The notes under the pieces were generated by a model. That model worked only from the letters and a program-made list of their open reading frames with translations. It was not told the DNA's origin and made no database searches. A DNA stretch of 64,000 bases. Origin: Sphingomonas sp. S2-65. GTDB lineage: Bacteria; Pseudomonadota; Alphaproteobacteria; Sphingomonadales; Sphingomonadaceae. How positions within the stretch are numbered: position 1 is the first letter of the stretch; each line of letters opens with the position of its first letter. The position numbers were made by a program, and so were the translations under genes. The stretch covers positions 1,049,001-1,113,000 of the forward strand of contig NZ_CP090953.1 in the NCBI RefSeq assembly GCF_021513175.1, given 5' to 3'. Positions 43,273 to 51,758 of this stretch are shown here, piece after piece.

Positions 43273-45057
43273 TCACGTGGCGACGCTCAACTCGTCCGCG
43301 CGCTGCAGGTCGCGAGCACATGAGTCGGCACGGCCAAGCGCACGGAATATCTCGGCCCGGTTCCGATAATGCTCCGCGGTGCCGGGCTGCAGCGCCACCA
43401 CGTGATCCATGTCGGCCAATGCGAGGTCGTAGGCCCCGGCGTCGAACCGCATCACCGCGCGATTGACGCGCGCGCTGATCGCCTGCGCGTCGTTTGTGAT
43501 GACCCAGTCGAGATCGGCCATGGCTTCGTCGTTGCGGCCGAGCATGCCCAGCACTTCGGCGCGAAGCAGATACGCCTCCGGCTGCTCCGGGTTCAGTTCC
43601 AGGCTGTTCTCGAAGCTTCGCAGCGCCGCGTCCCATTGCCCCAACTGACTGTGACACACCGCCTGGTTGAAGAAGACTTCCGGATAGGGCGCGCTGTAGC
43701 GGATCGCGAGATCATAGTTCGCAAGCGCTTCGTCATAACGCTCCAGCCGCTGGAGCAGGTTGGCGCTTTCATTGTAATATTCGGAGTAATGCGGGTCCAT
43801 CGCCATCGACTTGGCATAATGGTCCAGCGCCGCATTCGGCTGGTCCAGCGCGACATAGACCTGCGCCGCATTATATTGCAGCACCGAGCGGTGCAGCCGG
43901 TGGCGCGCATCGCCCAGTGCCGCAGTCAGGAGTTCGAAGCCGGCCTGGCACAACGCCAATGCTTCGGCTTTCCGGTTCTGCCGTACCCGCAGAAATGCCA
44001 GCCCATTGTCGATGAACACCTTGAGGAAATGGAAGTCGTCCGGCGCAATCGTGCCTTCGGCCGCGTCGATATAGTTCACCGCTGCAAGTATGTACCTTTC
44101 GGCCAACGGCAGATCGGGTTTGGCCGCATAGCGCAGGTGGATCATCGACAGCAGGTAGCTCATCTTGGCGCGCAGGTCGGGCCGGGTCAGGTAGGGCTCG
44201 GCCAGCGTTTCCACGACTCGAAGTGCGTCTTCGTGCCGGCCGATCACCACCAAGCCCTGGAATATGTTGCCGACATAGTTCCAGCGGGTGTCCTCGTCCC
44301 GCGCCAGAGCGGCAAGATGCGGGAGTACGGTATCGGCGAAGCTGCCGGACTCATGATAATAGCCATAATGGTTGTAGAGGCAGAGCGCCTTCAGCGCGAT
44401 GCCTGCCGCCGCGAGCGTGTCGCCGATCTCGCGGTAATGCGCCAGCAGCACCGGGTAATGCTCCTCCGCCGCTTCGAAGCCGTTGATCGCAATTACCCGC
44501 TCGAGCGCTGCCGCCGCTTCCGCGTCCAGCCGCGATACCAAGCCCGACGAATCCGGCCCGATTTCCACCTGCTCCAGCACTAGGTCACCCCGCCGGGCGG
44601 CACGCCGTTCCAGCTCGGTGAAGAAGCGCTGGGCGAGATGCTGCGCCTCGCCCAGCCGCGATACGCGGATTCTCCATGTGCCGGGCCCGCCCTCGGCGGC
44701 ACGCCACTCGAGGATCAGGCCGACCAGTCCGTGGACGATGCGATATGCCCGGTCGAGCGGGAAGTTTCGGGTCTTCTCCGCCCCGACGGCGGAGTCCGTC
44801 AGCGACGCATAGGCCAGCGGGATTTCCGCGCGCCGCTCGAGCAACACCATGTGCAACTCGTAATTGTGACGATCCAGGATGTCGCGCCTGCCCATCGCCA
44901 CCAGCTCGGCATAAGCCTGCGCGACGACCGTATGCACCCCTGCCCAGGCGCCGCTGCGCGCAAAGCAAGCGTCGAGCTCGAATGTCCGATCGATGGGGTC
45001 TGCAACTGCGGGCTGTGCCGCGTGGCGGACCGAAGCATGCATCACGTCGGCGTTCAT
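43273..45057 (-). CDS. TPR-repeat protein of the peptide/M50 cluster
   Basis: 594 residues from the ATG at 45057, with GAGGGAG about six bases upstream. An earlier ATG (45072) overlaps the M50 stop as ATGA and would add five residues; either way it is coupled to the M50 gene. No signal peptide. Residues ~1-180 form an unfamiliar domain (IDRTFELDACFARSGAWAGV, PLDRAYRIVHGLVGLILEWR). From ~370 come several TPR repeats (AALDHYAKSMAMDPHYSEYY, ALANYDLAIRYSAPYPEVFF, ALRSFENSLELNPEQPEAYL, ALADMDHVVALQPGTAEHYR). Probably a cytoplasmic scaffold or regulator for the upstream peptide-processing proteins. The N-terminal domain's role is unknown. Confidence 0.8.
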   Translation of the reverse strand: MNADVMHASVRHAAQPAVADPIDRTFELDACFARSGAWAGVHTVVAQAYAELVAMGRRDILDRHNYELHMVLLERRAEIPLAYASLTDSAVGAEKTRNFPLDRAYRIVHGLVGLILEWRAAEGGPGTWRIRVSRLGEAQHLAQRFFTELERRAARRGDLVLEQVEIGPDSSGLVSRLDAEAAAALERVIAINGFEAAEEHYPVLLAHYREIGDTLAAAGIALKALCLYNHYGYYHESGSFADTVLPHLAALARDEDTRWNYVGNIFQGLVVIGRHEDALRVVETLAEPYLTRPDLRAKMSYLLSMIHLRYAAKPDLPLAERYILAAVNYIDAAEGTIAPDDFHFLKVFIDNGLAFLRVRQNRKAEALALCQAGFELLTAALGDARHRLHRSVLQYNAAQVYVALDQPNAALDHYAKSMAMDPHYSEYYNESANLLQRLERYDEALANYDLAIRYSAPYPEVFFNQAVCHSQLGQWDAALRSFENSLELNPEQPEAYLLRAEVLGMLGRNDEAMADLDWVITNDAQAISARVNRAVMRFDAGAYDLALADMDHVVALQPGTAEHYRNRAEIFRALGRADSCARDLQRADELSVAT

Positions 45058-45068
45058 CGGTTGCTCCC

Positions 45069-46274
45069 TCATGCGCCCCGCGCCGGCCAGCGGCGGCGCA
45101 GCCACAGGTACATTCCGGCGACCAGGATGATCGCCGACAGCAGGACGAAGATGCCCAGATCGTACACCGTGTACATCGATGCAGCCGGGTCGCGGTATGC
45201 TTGGTAGCTCTTGGCGGCGTAGCGCGCCAAGGTCGGCAGGAAGACCAGCAGCAGAACCGCCAGCGCACAGACTCGTCCGACCACCCACGCTATCGAGAAA
45301 AAGCGAAGAACCCGGACGTTCTTGTATCCGGCACCGCCCGCGCTGGTGCCCAGACGACCACCACTGATCCAGTAAAGCCGATCGCGCAGATAGACACGAG
45401 CATCGGCATCGAGATTCGGATAGCTCAGATAGTTGCTGAGCACGTAATATATGTCGGTCCTGAGAAACAGGTTGAACTGCCAGACCATCGTCACGAAGAT
45501 CTGCAGGATCAGCGCGCGCAGTAGGAACACCGGGAAGCCGGTTTCGCCGTTCCTGCGCAACGCCGCGATCACCAGCGTCACCACTGCTATCACCAGCACG
45601 TCGACCATCATGCCCGCTACCAGCGGCAGGTAGCGCTGCCGCTTCGGCAACGCCCAAATGCCCGACAAGTCGGCCTCGGCGACGATGTTCCACAAGCGGT
45701 GGCCGATCCCCAACCTCGAACGCACTCCGTACCGCGCGGCGGCGAGCATGTGCCCCAGTTCGTGCAGGGCCACTGCCAAGGAAGACAGCAGGAGCAAAAG
45801 CACCAGCGTCAGAGCGAAATCCCGCTCGATGAAGAAGGCGTGGCGGTCGATCCGCAATGCCGGATCGGTAACCGCCAGATATGCGGCATAGCCGACTATC
45901 GCAGCGTAGCAGAGGAACGCGGGCACGGAAAAAACCGCTCTGGCAAGACGCGGATCGGCCTGGAAGAGGATCCTGTTGTCTTCCCCCTTCGGCGCCACTC
46001 GCTGCTGATGCCCATCGGCCTCGCTGGCCAGGTAGATGAAGCCGATCTCGCGAAGCATCGCCACGAAGTCGTCGACATCGACCGCTTCCTCGCCTTGCGC
46101 GTTGAGCAGGGCGCTGATCTCGGAAGGCGTACGGCCTTGCTGGAGCATCTCGACGACGGCGCGGCCCTGCGCCGGCACTTGATAGAACGCGTCCATTTCC
46201 GCGTTACCGATGAGGAAGTCCTCTCCCTCCGGCTGGATTGACAGCGGCACCACGCGATAGGGTTCGTCATCCAT
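45069..46274 (-). CDS. Membrane M50 zinc metalloprotease with PqqD-like (RRE-type) N-terminus
   Basis: 401 residues from the ATG at 46274, which overlaps the previous stop; an ATG at 46295 would add seven. Residues ~1-85 resemble PqqD-like peptide-binding domains (IGNAEMDAFYQVPAQGRAVV, then EISALLNAQGEEAVDVDDF). Six or so membrane helices follow. The zinc motif H171-E-L-G-H175 lies in AVALHELGHMLAA, and LRTDIYYVLSNYLSYPNL puts the third ligand, D274, in the pattern seen in peptide-processing M50 proteases (DGYY.L.D.L..PNL). It would cleave a small peptide at or in the inner membrane. The likely substrate is the 28-residue peptide encoded upstream. Confidence 0.85.
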   Translation of the reverse strand: MDDEPYRVVPLSIQPEGEDFLIGNAEMDAFYQVPAQGRAVVEMLQQGRTPSEISALLNAQGEEAVDVDDFVAMLREIGFIYLASEADGHQQRVAPKGEDNRILFQADPRLARAVFSVPAFLCYAAIVGYAAYLAVTDPALRIDRHAFFIERDFALTLVLLLLLSSLAVALHELGHMLAAARYGVRSRLGIGHRLWNIVAEADLSGIWALPKRQRYLPLVAGMMVDVLVIAVVTLVIAALRRNGETGFPVFLLRALILQIFVTMVWQFNLFLRTDIYYVLSNYLSYPNLDADARVYLRDRLYWISGGRLGTSAGGAGYKNVRVLRFFSIAWVVGRVCALAVLLLVFLPTLARYAAKSYQAYRDPAASMYTVYDLGIFVLLSAIILVAGMYLWLRRRWPARGA

Positions 46275-46794
46275 GATTGCCCGAATGCCTTTCATCCGGC
46301 GCTCGGATCCCGGTGTACTGCGCCGATGCGAGCTTCCAGCGTCCGCCCGAACGATGGGCAACGAAGCTCGCACGAAGCTCCATCATCCGCGCCGGCTGTC
46401 CAGGCGATGGTACGGCATAAGCGAGCTTGGCGACCACGACCGCAACGTCGCCGAACATGCGCACCACTGGGTCCTTCACCTCCACCGTGGGTGCACTCGC
46501 CTTCTTGTCCGGTGCGTAGAAGCTCAACATCCTGCCGCGCGCATCCACCTCGCCGACGGGGGACACCTCGAGATAATCGGGGGTCGTAAGCTCGGTCAGC
46601 GCAGCTACGTCGAAGGCACGTTGCGCCTGCAGGAAATCAGTGACCAGCCGGAGCAGCGCCTGGTCCGACGGCGCCGCTTGCGCCGGCTGCCCAGCCGACT
46701 GCTGGGCCCATGCGACGCCAGCTACGGGGATCAGCGCCCCCATTGCGACAGCAGCCATGATCGTCACCGCGGCGGCAAAGCTAGACAATCTCAT
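46267..46794 (-). CDS. Secreted NTF2/SnoaL-like protein of the peptide/M50 cluster
   Basis: 175 residues from the ATG at 46794, with GGGAGGGG five bases upstream. Signal peptide: MRLSSFAAAVTIMAAVAMGA then LIPVAGVAWAQQ. The mature part (residues ~45-165) looks like the NTF2/DUF4440 fold: LLRLVTDFLQAQRAFDVAAL, TTPDYLEVSPVGEVDARGRM, FGDVAVVVAKLAYAV and RWKLASAQYTGIRA, a small alpha-beta cone often used as binding domain or enzyme. It would act in the periplasm. It lies between the peptide gene and the protease gene and overlaps the latter's start by 8 bp. Confidence 0.8.
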   Translation of the reverse strand: MRLSSFAAAVTIMAAVAMGALIPVAGVAWAQQSAGQPAQAAPSDQALLRLVTDFLQAQRAFDVAALTELTTPDYLEVSPVGEVDARGRMLSFYAPDKKASAPTVEVKDPVVRMFGDVAVVVAKLAYAVPSPGQPARMMELRASFVAHRSGGRWKLASAQYTGIRAPDERHSGNHG

Positions 46795-46854
46795 CAGCCC
46801 CTCCCGGGTACCGGTGCGCGTGCGCAGACAGGCAGCCATTTCCGCTGGCCAAGA

Positions 46855-46882
46855 GGCGGACCGGCTGCGCCGCCGGTCCGCC
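46855..46882 (-). other. 11-bp stem-loop between peptide gene and NTF2-like gene
   Basis: GGCGGACCGGC (46855-46865) pairs perfectly with GCCGGTCCGCC (46872-46882) around TGCGCC. It starts nine bases after the stop of the 28-residue peptide ORF (minus strand). There is no strong T-run, so partial termination or mRNA protection is more likely than full stop. A hairpin here would let the peptide be made in excess over the processing proteins. Confidence 0.75.
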
Positions 46883-46891
46883 TTCAGGCGA

Positions 46892-46978
46892 TCAGAAGGG
46901 CCAGCAGGTCCAGATCGGGTAGAACGCCACTGCGGTGGTCTTGAGCGTCTGCACCTTTAGAACCGAGATCTTCTTCAT
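46892..46978 (-). CDS. 28-residue peptide gene, candidate precursor for the M50/PqqD-like cluster
   Basis: This 29-codon frame (ATG 46978, TGA 46892) has a strong ribosome site, AAAGGAG, eight bases before the ATG. The product begins MKKISVLK, continues with a basic-hydrophobic stretch (KVQTLKTTAV) and ends FYPIWTCWPF, with W23, C25 and W26. No typical signal peptide. It is followed by a perfect 11-bp stem-loop and then by genes for a secreted NTF2-like protein, an M50 protease with a PqqD-like domain and a TPR protein, all on the same strand. The position and hairpin match RiPP precursors or processed signal peptides. An alternative is a Trp/Cys-sensing leader peptide for attenuation. The gene is novel to me. 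Confidence 0.7.
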   Translation of the reverse strand: MKKISVLKVQTLKTTAVAFYPIWTCWPF

Positions 46979-47339
46979 CAGAATACTCCTTTGTTCGGTT
47001 TAGGTCGGCAACGACACACTTCGCAAATCTGACTTCATATCAGTTCTACGAAGCGAACACGCCCGCTACCAGGCAGTCCCTTTAAAGACTGCCAGCGCGT
47101 TCTTATCCAAAACTACGCTTCTGATAATCGGAGTCAATGCAGCGACTCACATCAATATTTACTTCGCTTGTATATGATGACGACAACAGTGCTGGGAATT
47201 ACAAGCCAATGTCGCGACTCCACGCAGAATCTTCATTTCGGATATGTCGAGCAGAACTTGCGCTGCAATGGAGGGTAAATCGGCGCGCCTTTACGGGCAG
47301 CGACAGCTGCCGCGCTTTACACCAGCCAGGGTATGGAGA
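46979..47339. other. Non-coding 361-bp leader region upstream of the peptide gene
   Basis: This stretch is clearly lower in GC than its surroundings, as expected for promoter and leader sequence, and lies between the GGDEF-EAL stop and the peptide start. It holds a dyad (47072-47093) and a -35-like TTGACT on the minus strand (47132-47137) without a convincing -10. A 71-codon plus-strand frame (47137-47352) has no ribosome site and is not credited. Confidence 0.5.
47072..47093. promoter_or_regulatory. 7-bp inverted repeat upstream of the peptide operon
   Basis: GGCAGTC (47072-47078) and GACTGCC (47087-47093) are a perfect dyad around CCTTTAAA, about 95 bp upstream of the peptide ATG. It may be an operator or an RNA hairpin in the 5' leader. 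No regulator gene is adjacent. Confidence 0.45.
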
Positions 47340-49871
47340 TCAGGCTGCTTGAGCCGGGGCCGCGCCTGGGACAATCTCGGTGCTCGCGGCCACAGGCTGC
47401 TCGACCGCGGCCTCGCGACGCAGCAACTCGGGCGCGGCGCGTCCGTACAGGAATCCCTGCCCCAGATGGCAGCCAAGTTCGCGCAACAGTTCGGCTTGCG
47501 CTTCGGTCTCGATCCCTTCGGCAACGACTACCTTGCCAAGGCCGCGACCCATACCGATGATCGCCCGGACGATCGTCAGTGTGCCGCCATTCCCCTGCGC
47601 CAGCCCGGCCACGAACGAGCGGTCGATCTTGATCCGGTCGACCGGCATCTGGCGCAGATGCACCAACGACGCGAAGCCGGTGCCGAAGTCGTCCAGAGCG
47701 ATGCATACACCCGCCTTGTGCAGGGTCTTCAACGTGACGAGGATCGTGTCGGCGGCGCGGTCCAGCATCACGCCCTCCGTCACTTCGATGCACAGCGACG
47801 AAGGCGAGAGACCGTAATGTGCTAGCCGGTCGAGCACCCGGCGGGCGGCGCGTGGTCCGGCCAGTTGCGCCGAGGTGAAGTTGACGCTGAGCATGGCGAT
47901 CTGGTCGCCATGGTCGCGTAGCCGCGTCAGCGCGAGTTCGAGCACGTGCTCCTGGATGCGCGTCCCGATCTTTTCCGCGACCAGCACATGGGCGAAGCGG
48001 TCGGGCAGCATCAGGCCGTGCTCGGGATGATCCCAGCGCAACAAGGCCTCATAGCCGCAGCAACTCTCGGAACCCAGATTCATGATCGGCTGAAGGTGCA
48101 GGCGGAACTCCCCGCGCTGGAGCGCCTTGTCGGCATCGGCGGTGAATTCGACTTGCATGTCGCGCAATATCCGCAACAGCGGATCGTACCGGCAGTGGCG
48201 GCTTCGGCCGAGCCGTTTCGCATTGTACAGCGCCAGATCCGCATTCTGGTACAGCGGCTCCGACGCCTCGCCGTCTTCCGGAAATCGCGCGGATCCGATG
48301 CTGAGGGAAATCACTCGGCCCTGACTCATATGCTGCCAAGGCTCGCCTTGCAGGTCGGCGATCCGCTCGGCCACGGCGTTCTCCTGCTCGAGGTCCCCGG
48401 GAAACAGCATCGCGAACTCGTCGCCGCCTATGCGCGCGACCTGTGTGTCGCGTCCGGCCTGCGCCACTTCGCTCAATGCGGTGGCAATGCGCTGCAGCAG
48501 CGCGTCGCCTCCCGCATGGCCTAGCCGGTCATTGGCGTCCTTCAGGAAGTCGACATCGATCAGGAACAGACTGAACGGCATGTCCCGCTCGATCATGCCG
48601 CGTATCGCCTCCTGAAACGCAGTGCGGTTGCCCAGCCCCGTCAGGAAGTCCGTATGTGCCGCCCGGCGCAGCGCCTTGGCTTCGATCCGGTCGATCTCAC
48701 GACGTTGCCGCGCTTGATCCAGCTCGCGCCGCACCATCCGGAAGCGGTCGGCGATCGCGAGCGAAAGCACCAACGCTTCGAAGGCCAGCGCCGCAAACGT
48801 CGCCATGTCGACGGCGTCGTGCTGGGGCATCAACCCCAGGTTGCGGGCCAGGCGTGCCAGGAACACGCAGATCACCGGGCCCCAGCCGATCAGATAGAAC
48901 CAGATCACCCGGCTGCCCCGCCGCGCCGCGACTGCGCTGGACAGCCCTACCCATATTGCGGTGGAAGCGACCGCATAGTTCAGCCACCGGTCGGTCAACA
49001 CGGCGGGGAACAGCGCGTCGGTCGCCGCGACGAAGCCCAGCACGGCGCCGGCCGCAGCGAGCAGATGTCCACCCCGCACCAGCCAGCGGGGAAGCAACCG
49101 TTCTTCGAGGACGGCGAAGAAGAACATGTTTCCGGCGGCGATCATCAGCCCGACCAGAACATAATCGAGCCGTACCGCCACCGGACCTACCAGCCCCGGA
49201 ACTGCGAAGCTGGCGACGTTCGTCCACACCATGCCATATGCGAACGCCAGGCTTACCCACAGCAGGTACCAGCCCTGGAACGCGTAGCGTTGCCCGGCAT
49301 GGATCACGATGTTGTAGAGCAAGGCCGACAAGAGCGTCCCGACGAACACGCCCATCAGCACCAGCCAGCGGGCATCCTCCTTCGCCTGCTCGGAAGCGCC
49401 GACCGCCCTGATCTTCCGCATCAGCGAAAGGTCGTCGATGTGCTGGAACCCCAAATACAGGCCGCGGATTTCACGCCCCGCTGGATGCATGTCGAACTTG
49501 AGCATCCCGCCCGGCGCGCCACGCCCCGTCAGCTCCGCGGGCGTCCGGACCAGGCGGTGAACACCATCCGCCGCCACCGTGAGGATCGCGATCCGCTCGA
49601 ACCGGGTCTGGTCGACCAGTAGATGCCAACCCGCCGGGAGGTCGCGCACACTGGCGGCGTCGAGCCGCAGCCAGAGCCACGTATCGGTATCGGTCAACGC
49701 GTCGGCGCCGCAGCGATAGCGCGCCGTCAAGACCGCGCGATCCGTCGCATCGTCGGGTAGCGCGGCGCTGCATGCGCTTCGATGAAGGTCGATCCCCGTC
49801 GCAGCGGCGGCCGTCGGCCACGCACATAGGCAAAGCACGAGCCCCAGTATCGCTAGTATCGTACCCCGCAC
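47340..49871 (-). CDS. 7TM-DISM-type GGDEF-EAL cyclic-di-GMP protein
   Basis: 843 residues from a GTG at 49871 with GGGCGGGGGC upstream; an ATG at 49955 would add 28 residues but lies in AT-rich, promoter-like DNA with no ribosome site. A signal peptide (TILAILGLVLCLCAWPTAAA) leads to a ~130-residue periplasmic beta-domain (DTWLWLRLDAASVRDLPAGW), then seven membrane helices (~170-375), the 7TMR-DISM layout. GGDEF is intact at 482-486 (ARIGGDEFAML). EAL is intact at 608-610 (GYEALLRWDHP), with NFTSAQL, EVTEGVML and LDDFGTGFASL. It senses something outside and tunes c-di-GMP. Its stop is 361 bp upstream of the peptide operon. Confidence 0.92.
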   Translation of the reverse strand: MRGTILAILGLVLCLCAWPTAAAATGIDLHRSACSAALPDDATDRAVLTARYRCGADALTDTDTWLWLRLDAASVRDLPAGWHLLVDQTRFERIAILTVAADGVHRLVRTPAELTGRGAPGGMLKFDMHPAGREIRGLYLGFQHIDDLSLMRKIRAVGASEQAKEDARWLVLMGVFVGTLLSALLYNIVIHAGQRYAFQGWYLLWVSLAFAYGMVWTNVASFAVPGLVGPVAVRLDYVLVGLMIAAGNMFFFAVLEERLLPRWLVRGGHLLAAAGAVLGFVAATDALFPAVLTDRWLNYAVASTAIWVGLSSAVAARRGSRVIWFYLIGWGPVICVFLARLARNLGLMPQHDAVDMATFAALAFEALVLSLAIADRFRMVRRELDQARQRREIDRIEAKALRRAAHTDFLTGLGNRTAFQEAIRGMIERDMPFSLFLIDVDFLKDANDRLGHAGGDALLQRIATALSEVAQAGRDTQVARIGGDEFAMLFPGDLEQENAVAERIADLQGEPWQHMSQGRVISLSIGSARFPEDGEASEPLYQNADLALYNAKRLGRSRHCRYDPLLRILRDMQVEFTADADKALQRGEFRLHLQPIMNLGSESCCGYEALLRWDHPEHGLMLPDRFAHVLVAEKIGTRIQEHVLELALTRLRDHGDQIAMLSVNFTSAQLAGPRAARRVLDRLAHYGLSPSSLCIEVTEGVMLDRAADTILVTLKTLHKAGVCIALDDFGTGFASLVHLRQMPVDRIKIDRSFVAGLAQGNGGTLTIVRAIIGMGRGLGKVVVAEGIETEAQAELLRELGCHLGQGFLYGRAAPELLRREAAVEQPVAASTEIVPGAAPAQAA

Positions 49872-49999
49872 GCCCCCGCCCTTGCGAACCCACCCGTCCG
49901 CTGCCGTAGCTATCCTTTTCCTAAAAATTTGCCAGAACTTGCAGATAGGCGGCATAAATATTTTTAGAGGTTAAATAACGGCGCAGCCTATCCTCGGGG

Positions 50000-51682
50000 C
50001 TATCGCGACACTCCGTGCGCAGCCGCAGCCGGCACGGCGGAGCGCGTCCGGAGCTTCCCGAACTCGGATCCCGGCTTCCACGCCGGCCAGGCGCTCCCGT
50101 GTGCCAGTTCTTTGCCGATCGTGCCGACCAGCGCGATGTCCTGCAACGCGCCGGCCAGGTTCCAGTCCTTGCTCCACGCGTCGCATGCCTGATGATAGCA
50201 GGACCCGGTATAGGCATCGATCCAGGCCTGCCCGGCGGCCGTGCCGCCTTGCTTCAGGTCCGATGCCCCGGCGATGCCCATGATCAGCAGCACCGGCACG
50301 CCGCGCTTGGCGAACGAGAAATGGTCGGCGCGGTAGAACAGCCCGCGCTCGGGCAGCCCTTCCGGCGTCACCCGGCGCCCCTGCGTTGCCGCGACCCGCG
50401 CCATGTCGTCCTCCAGCGTATTCTGCCCCTTGCCCACCAGCACGACATCGTTGGCAGGTCCCGCGGTCTGAAGGACGTCGAGCGTCAGGTTGGCGACCGT
50501 CTTGTCCATCGGATAGACGGGGTTGGCGGCGTAATACTCCGAACCGAGCAGCCCGCGCTCCTCCGCGGTCCATGCGGCGAACACCACGCTGCGCGCAGGT
50601 GGCGGACCAGCCTTCATTCTCCGCGCGATCTCGATCATGCCGGCAACGCCGAGCGCGTCGTCATTGGCGCCGGGGCGATAGATCCGGCCCAGCGCATCCG
50701 GCGCGCCCTTGCCATAGGCGTCCCAATGCGCCCCGAACATGACGACTTCGTCGGGCCGGCGCGCACCTGGGATGCGCGCGAGCACATTGTGGCTCGTCAC
50801 CACTTCGTGCGACGCCGGCATCTCGGCCTGGAAGGTGACGCCCTTCAGTTCCACCGGCCTGAAATCGGGCGAACGCGCCGCGGCCTTCAGTTTGTCCAAA
50901 TCCAGCGAGGCGAAGGCGAACAGCCGGCGCGCCGCCGCATCCGCCAGCCAACCCTGCAGGCGCACGCTGGTGAGGTCCTCCGGGCGGCGGTCGATATCGT
51001 AATTCTCGCCGCCCGGGCTCACCACGACGTTCCAGCCATAGCCGGCACCGGCGGTCTCGTGGACGATCAGCGCGCCTACCGCGCCCTGCCGCGCCGCTTC
51101 CTCGAACTTGTAGGTCCAGCGCCCATAATAGGTCATCGTCCGGCCGCCGAACTTGCCCGCCACGGGCTCGCCGGGTTCGGCGTGGAAGTCCGGGTCGTTG
51201 ACCAGGAAGACCACGACCTTGCCGCGCACGTCGACATTCTTGAAGTCGTCCCATCCGCGCTCCGGCGCCTTCGCGCCATAGCCGACGAACACCACCGGCG
51301 CGTCGACCCTCGCCACATCGTCTGGGCGGATGGTCGACAGGTACAGGTCCTTGCCGGCGACGAGCGGTGCGGCCCCCTCCGGCCCCTTGAAGGCGAGCCG
51401 CGTCGCCGCGCCCAGTCGGGTGTGCAGCAACGGGACCTCCTGGACCCATCGTCCGTTCGGCCCCGCCGGCTCCAGCCCCAGCGCCTGGAATCGCGCGACC
51501 AGATAGTCGATGGTCCTTTTCTCTCCGGCCGTTCCCGGCGCCCGTCCCTCGAACGCGTCCGAAGCCAGCGTTCTGACCGTTTCGGTCACCCGCGCCGCTG
51601 CATCCTTCGCCTGCGCTAGCACGGGCGTGGAAGCGAGGGAGAGAAGGGCGGCGGCGCTCAGCAGCAGTTGGTTCCGGTTCAT
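50000..51682 (-). CDS. Secreted M28 zinc aminopeptidase
   Basis: 560 residues from the ATG at 51682; the frame is open fifteen codons upstream. Signal peptide: MNRNQLLLSAAALLSLASTP then VLAQ. A PA domain (~130-290) interrupts the catalytic domain, as in many M28 peptidases. The zinc ligands and catalytic acids are visible: H and D in FGAHWDAYG, D in GANDDALGVAG, EE in WTAEERGLLGSEYY, D in LTLDVLQTAG, and H in SCYHQACDAW. It trims amino acids from peptides in the periplasm or outside. Closely similar in layout to the partial gene at 62.7 kb. Confidence 0.93.
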   Translation of the reverse strand: MNRNQLLLSAAALLSLASTPVLAQAKDAAARVTETVRTLASDAFEGRAPGTAGEKRTIDYLVARFQALGLEPAGPNGRWVQEVPLLHTRLGAATRLAFKGPEGAAPLVAGKDLYLSTIRPDDVARVDAPVVFVGYGAKAPERGWDDFKNVDVRGKVVVFLVNDPDFHAEPGEPVAGKFGGRTMTYYGRWTYKFEEAARQGAVGALIVHETAGAGYGWNVVVSPGGENYDIDRRPEDLTSVRLQGWLADAAARRLFAFASLDLDKLKAAARSPDFRPVELKGVTFQAEMPASHEVVTSHNVLARIPGARRPDEVVMFGAHWDAYGKGAPDALGRIYRPGANDDALGVAGMIEIARRMKAGPPPARSVVFAAWTAEERGLLGSEYYAANPVYPMDKTVANLTLDVLQTAGPANDVVLVGKGQNTLEDDMARVAATQGRRVTPEGLPERGLFYRADHFSFAKRGVPVLLIMGIAGASDLKQGGTAAGQAWIDAYTGSCYHQACDAWSKDWNLAGALQDIALVGTIGKELAHGSAWPAWKPGSEFGKLRTRSAVPAAAAHGVSR

Positions 51683-51758
51683 GCCGGAAGGGTACGGACC
51701 TCCATCGACAGCGGCAAGTCCGTCCACCGCCGACGCATGCCTGCCTCCGCCTGCACTC

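Noticed and set aside
47137..47352. 71-codon plus-strand frame in the region upstream of the peptide operon
   Set aside because: No ribosome site, no recognisable sequence, and it runs into the end of the GGDEF-EAL gene.
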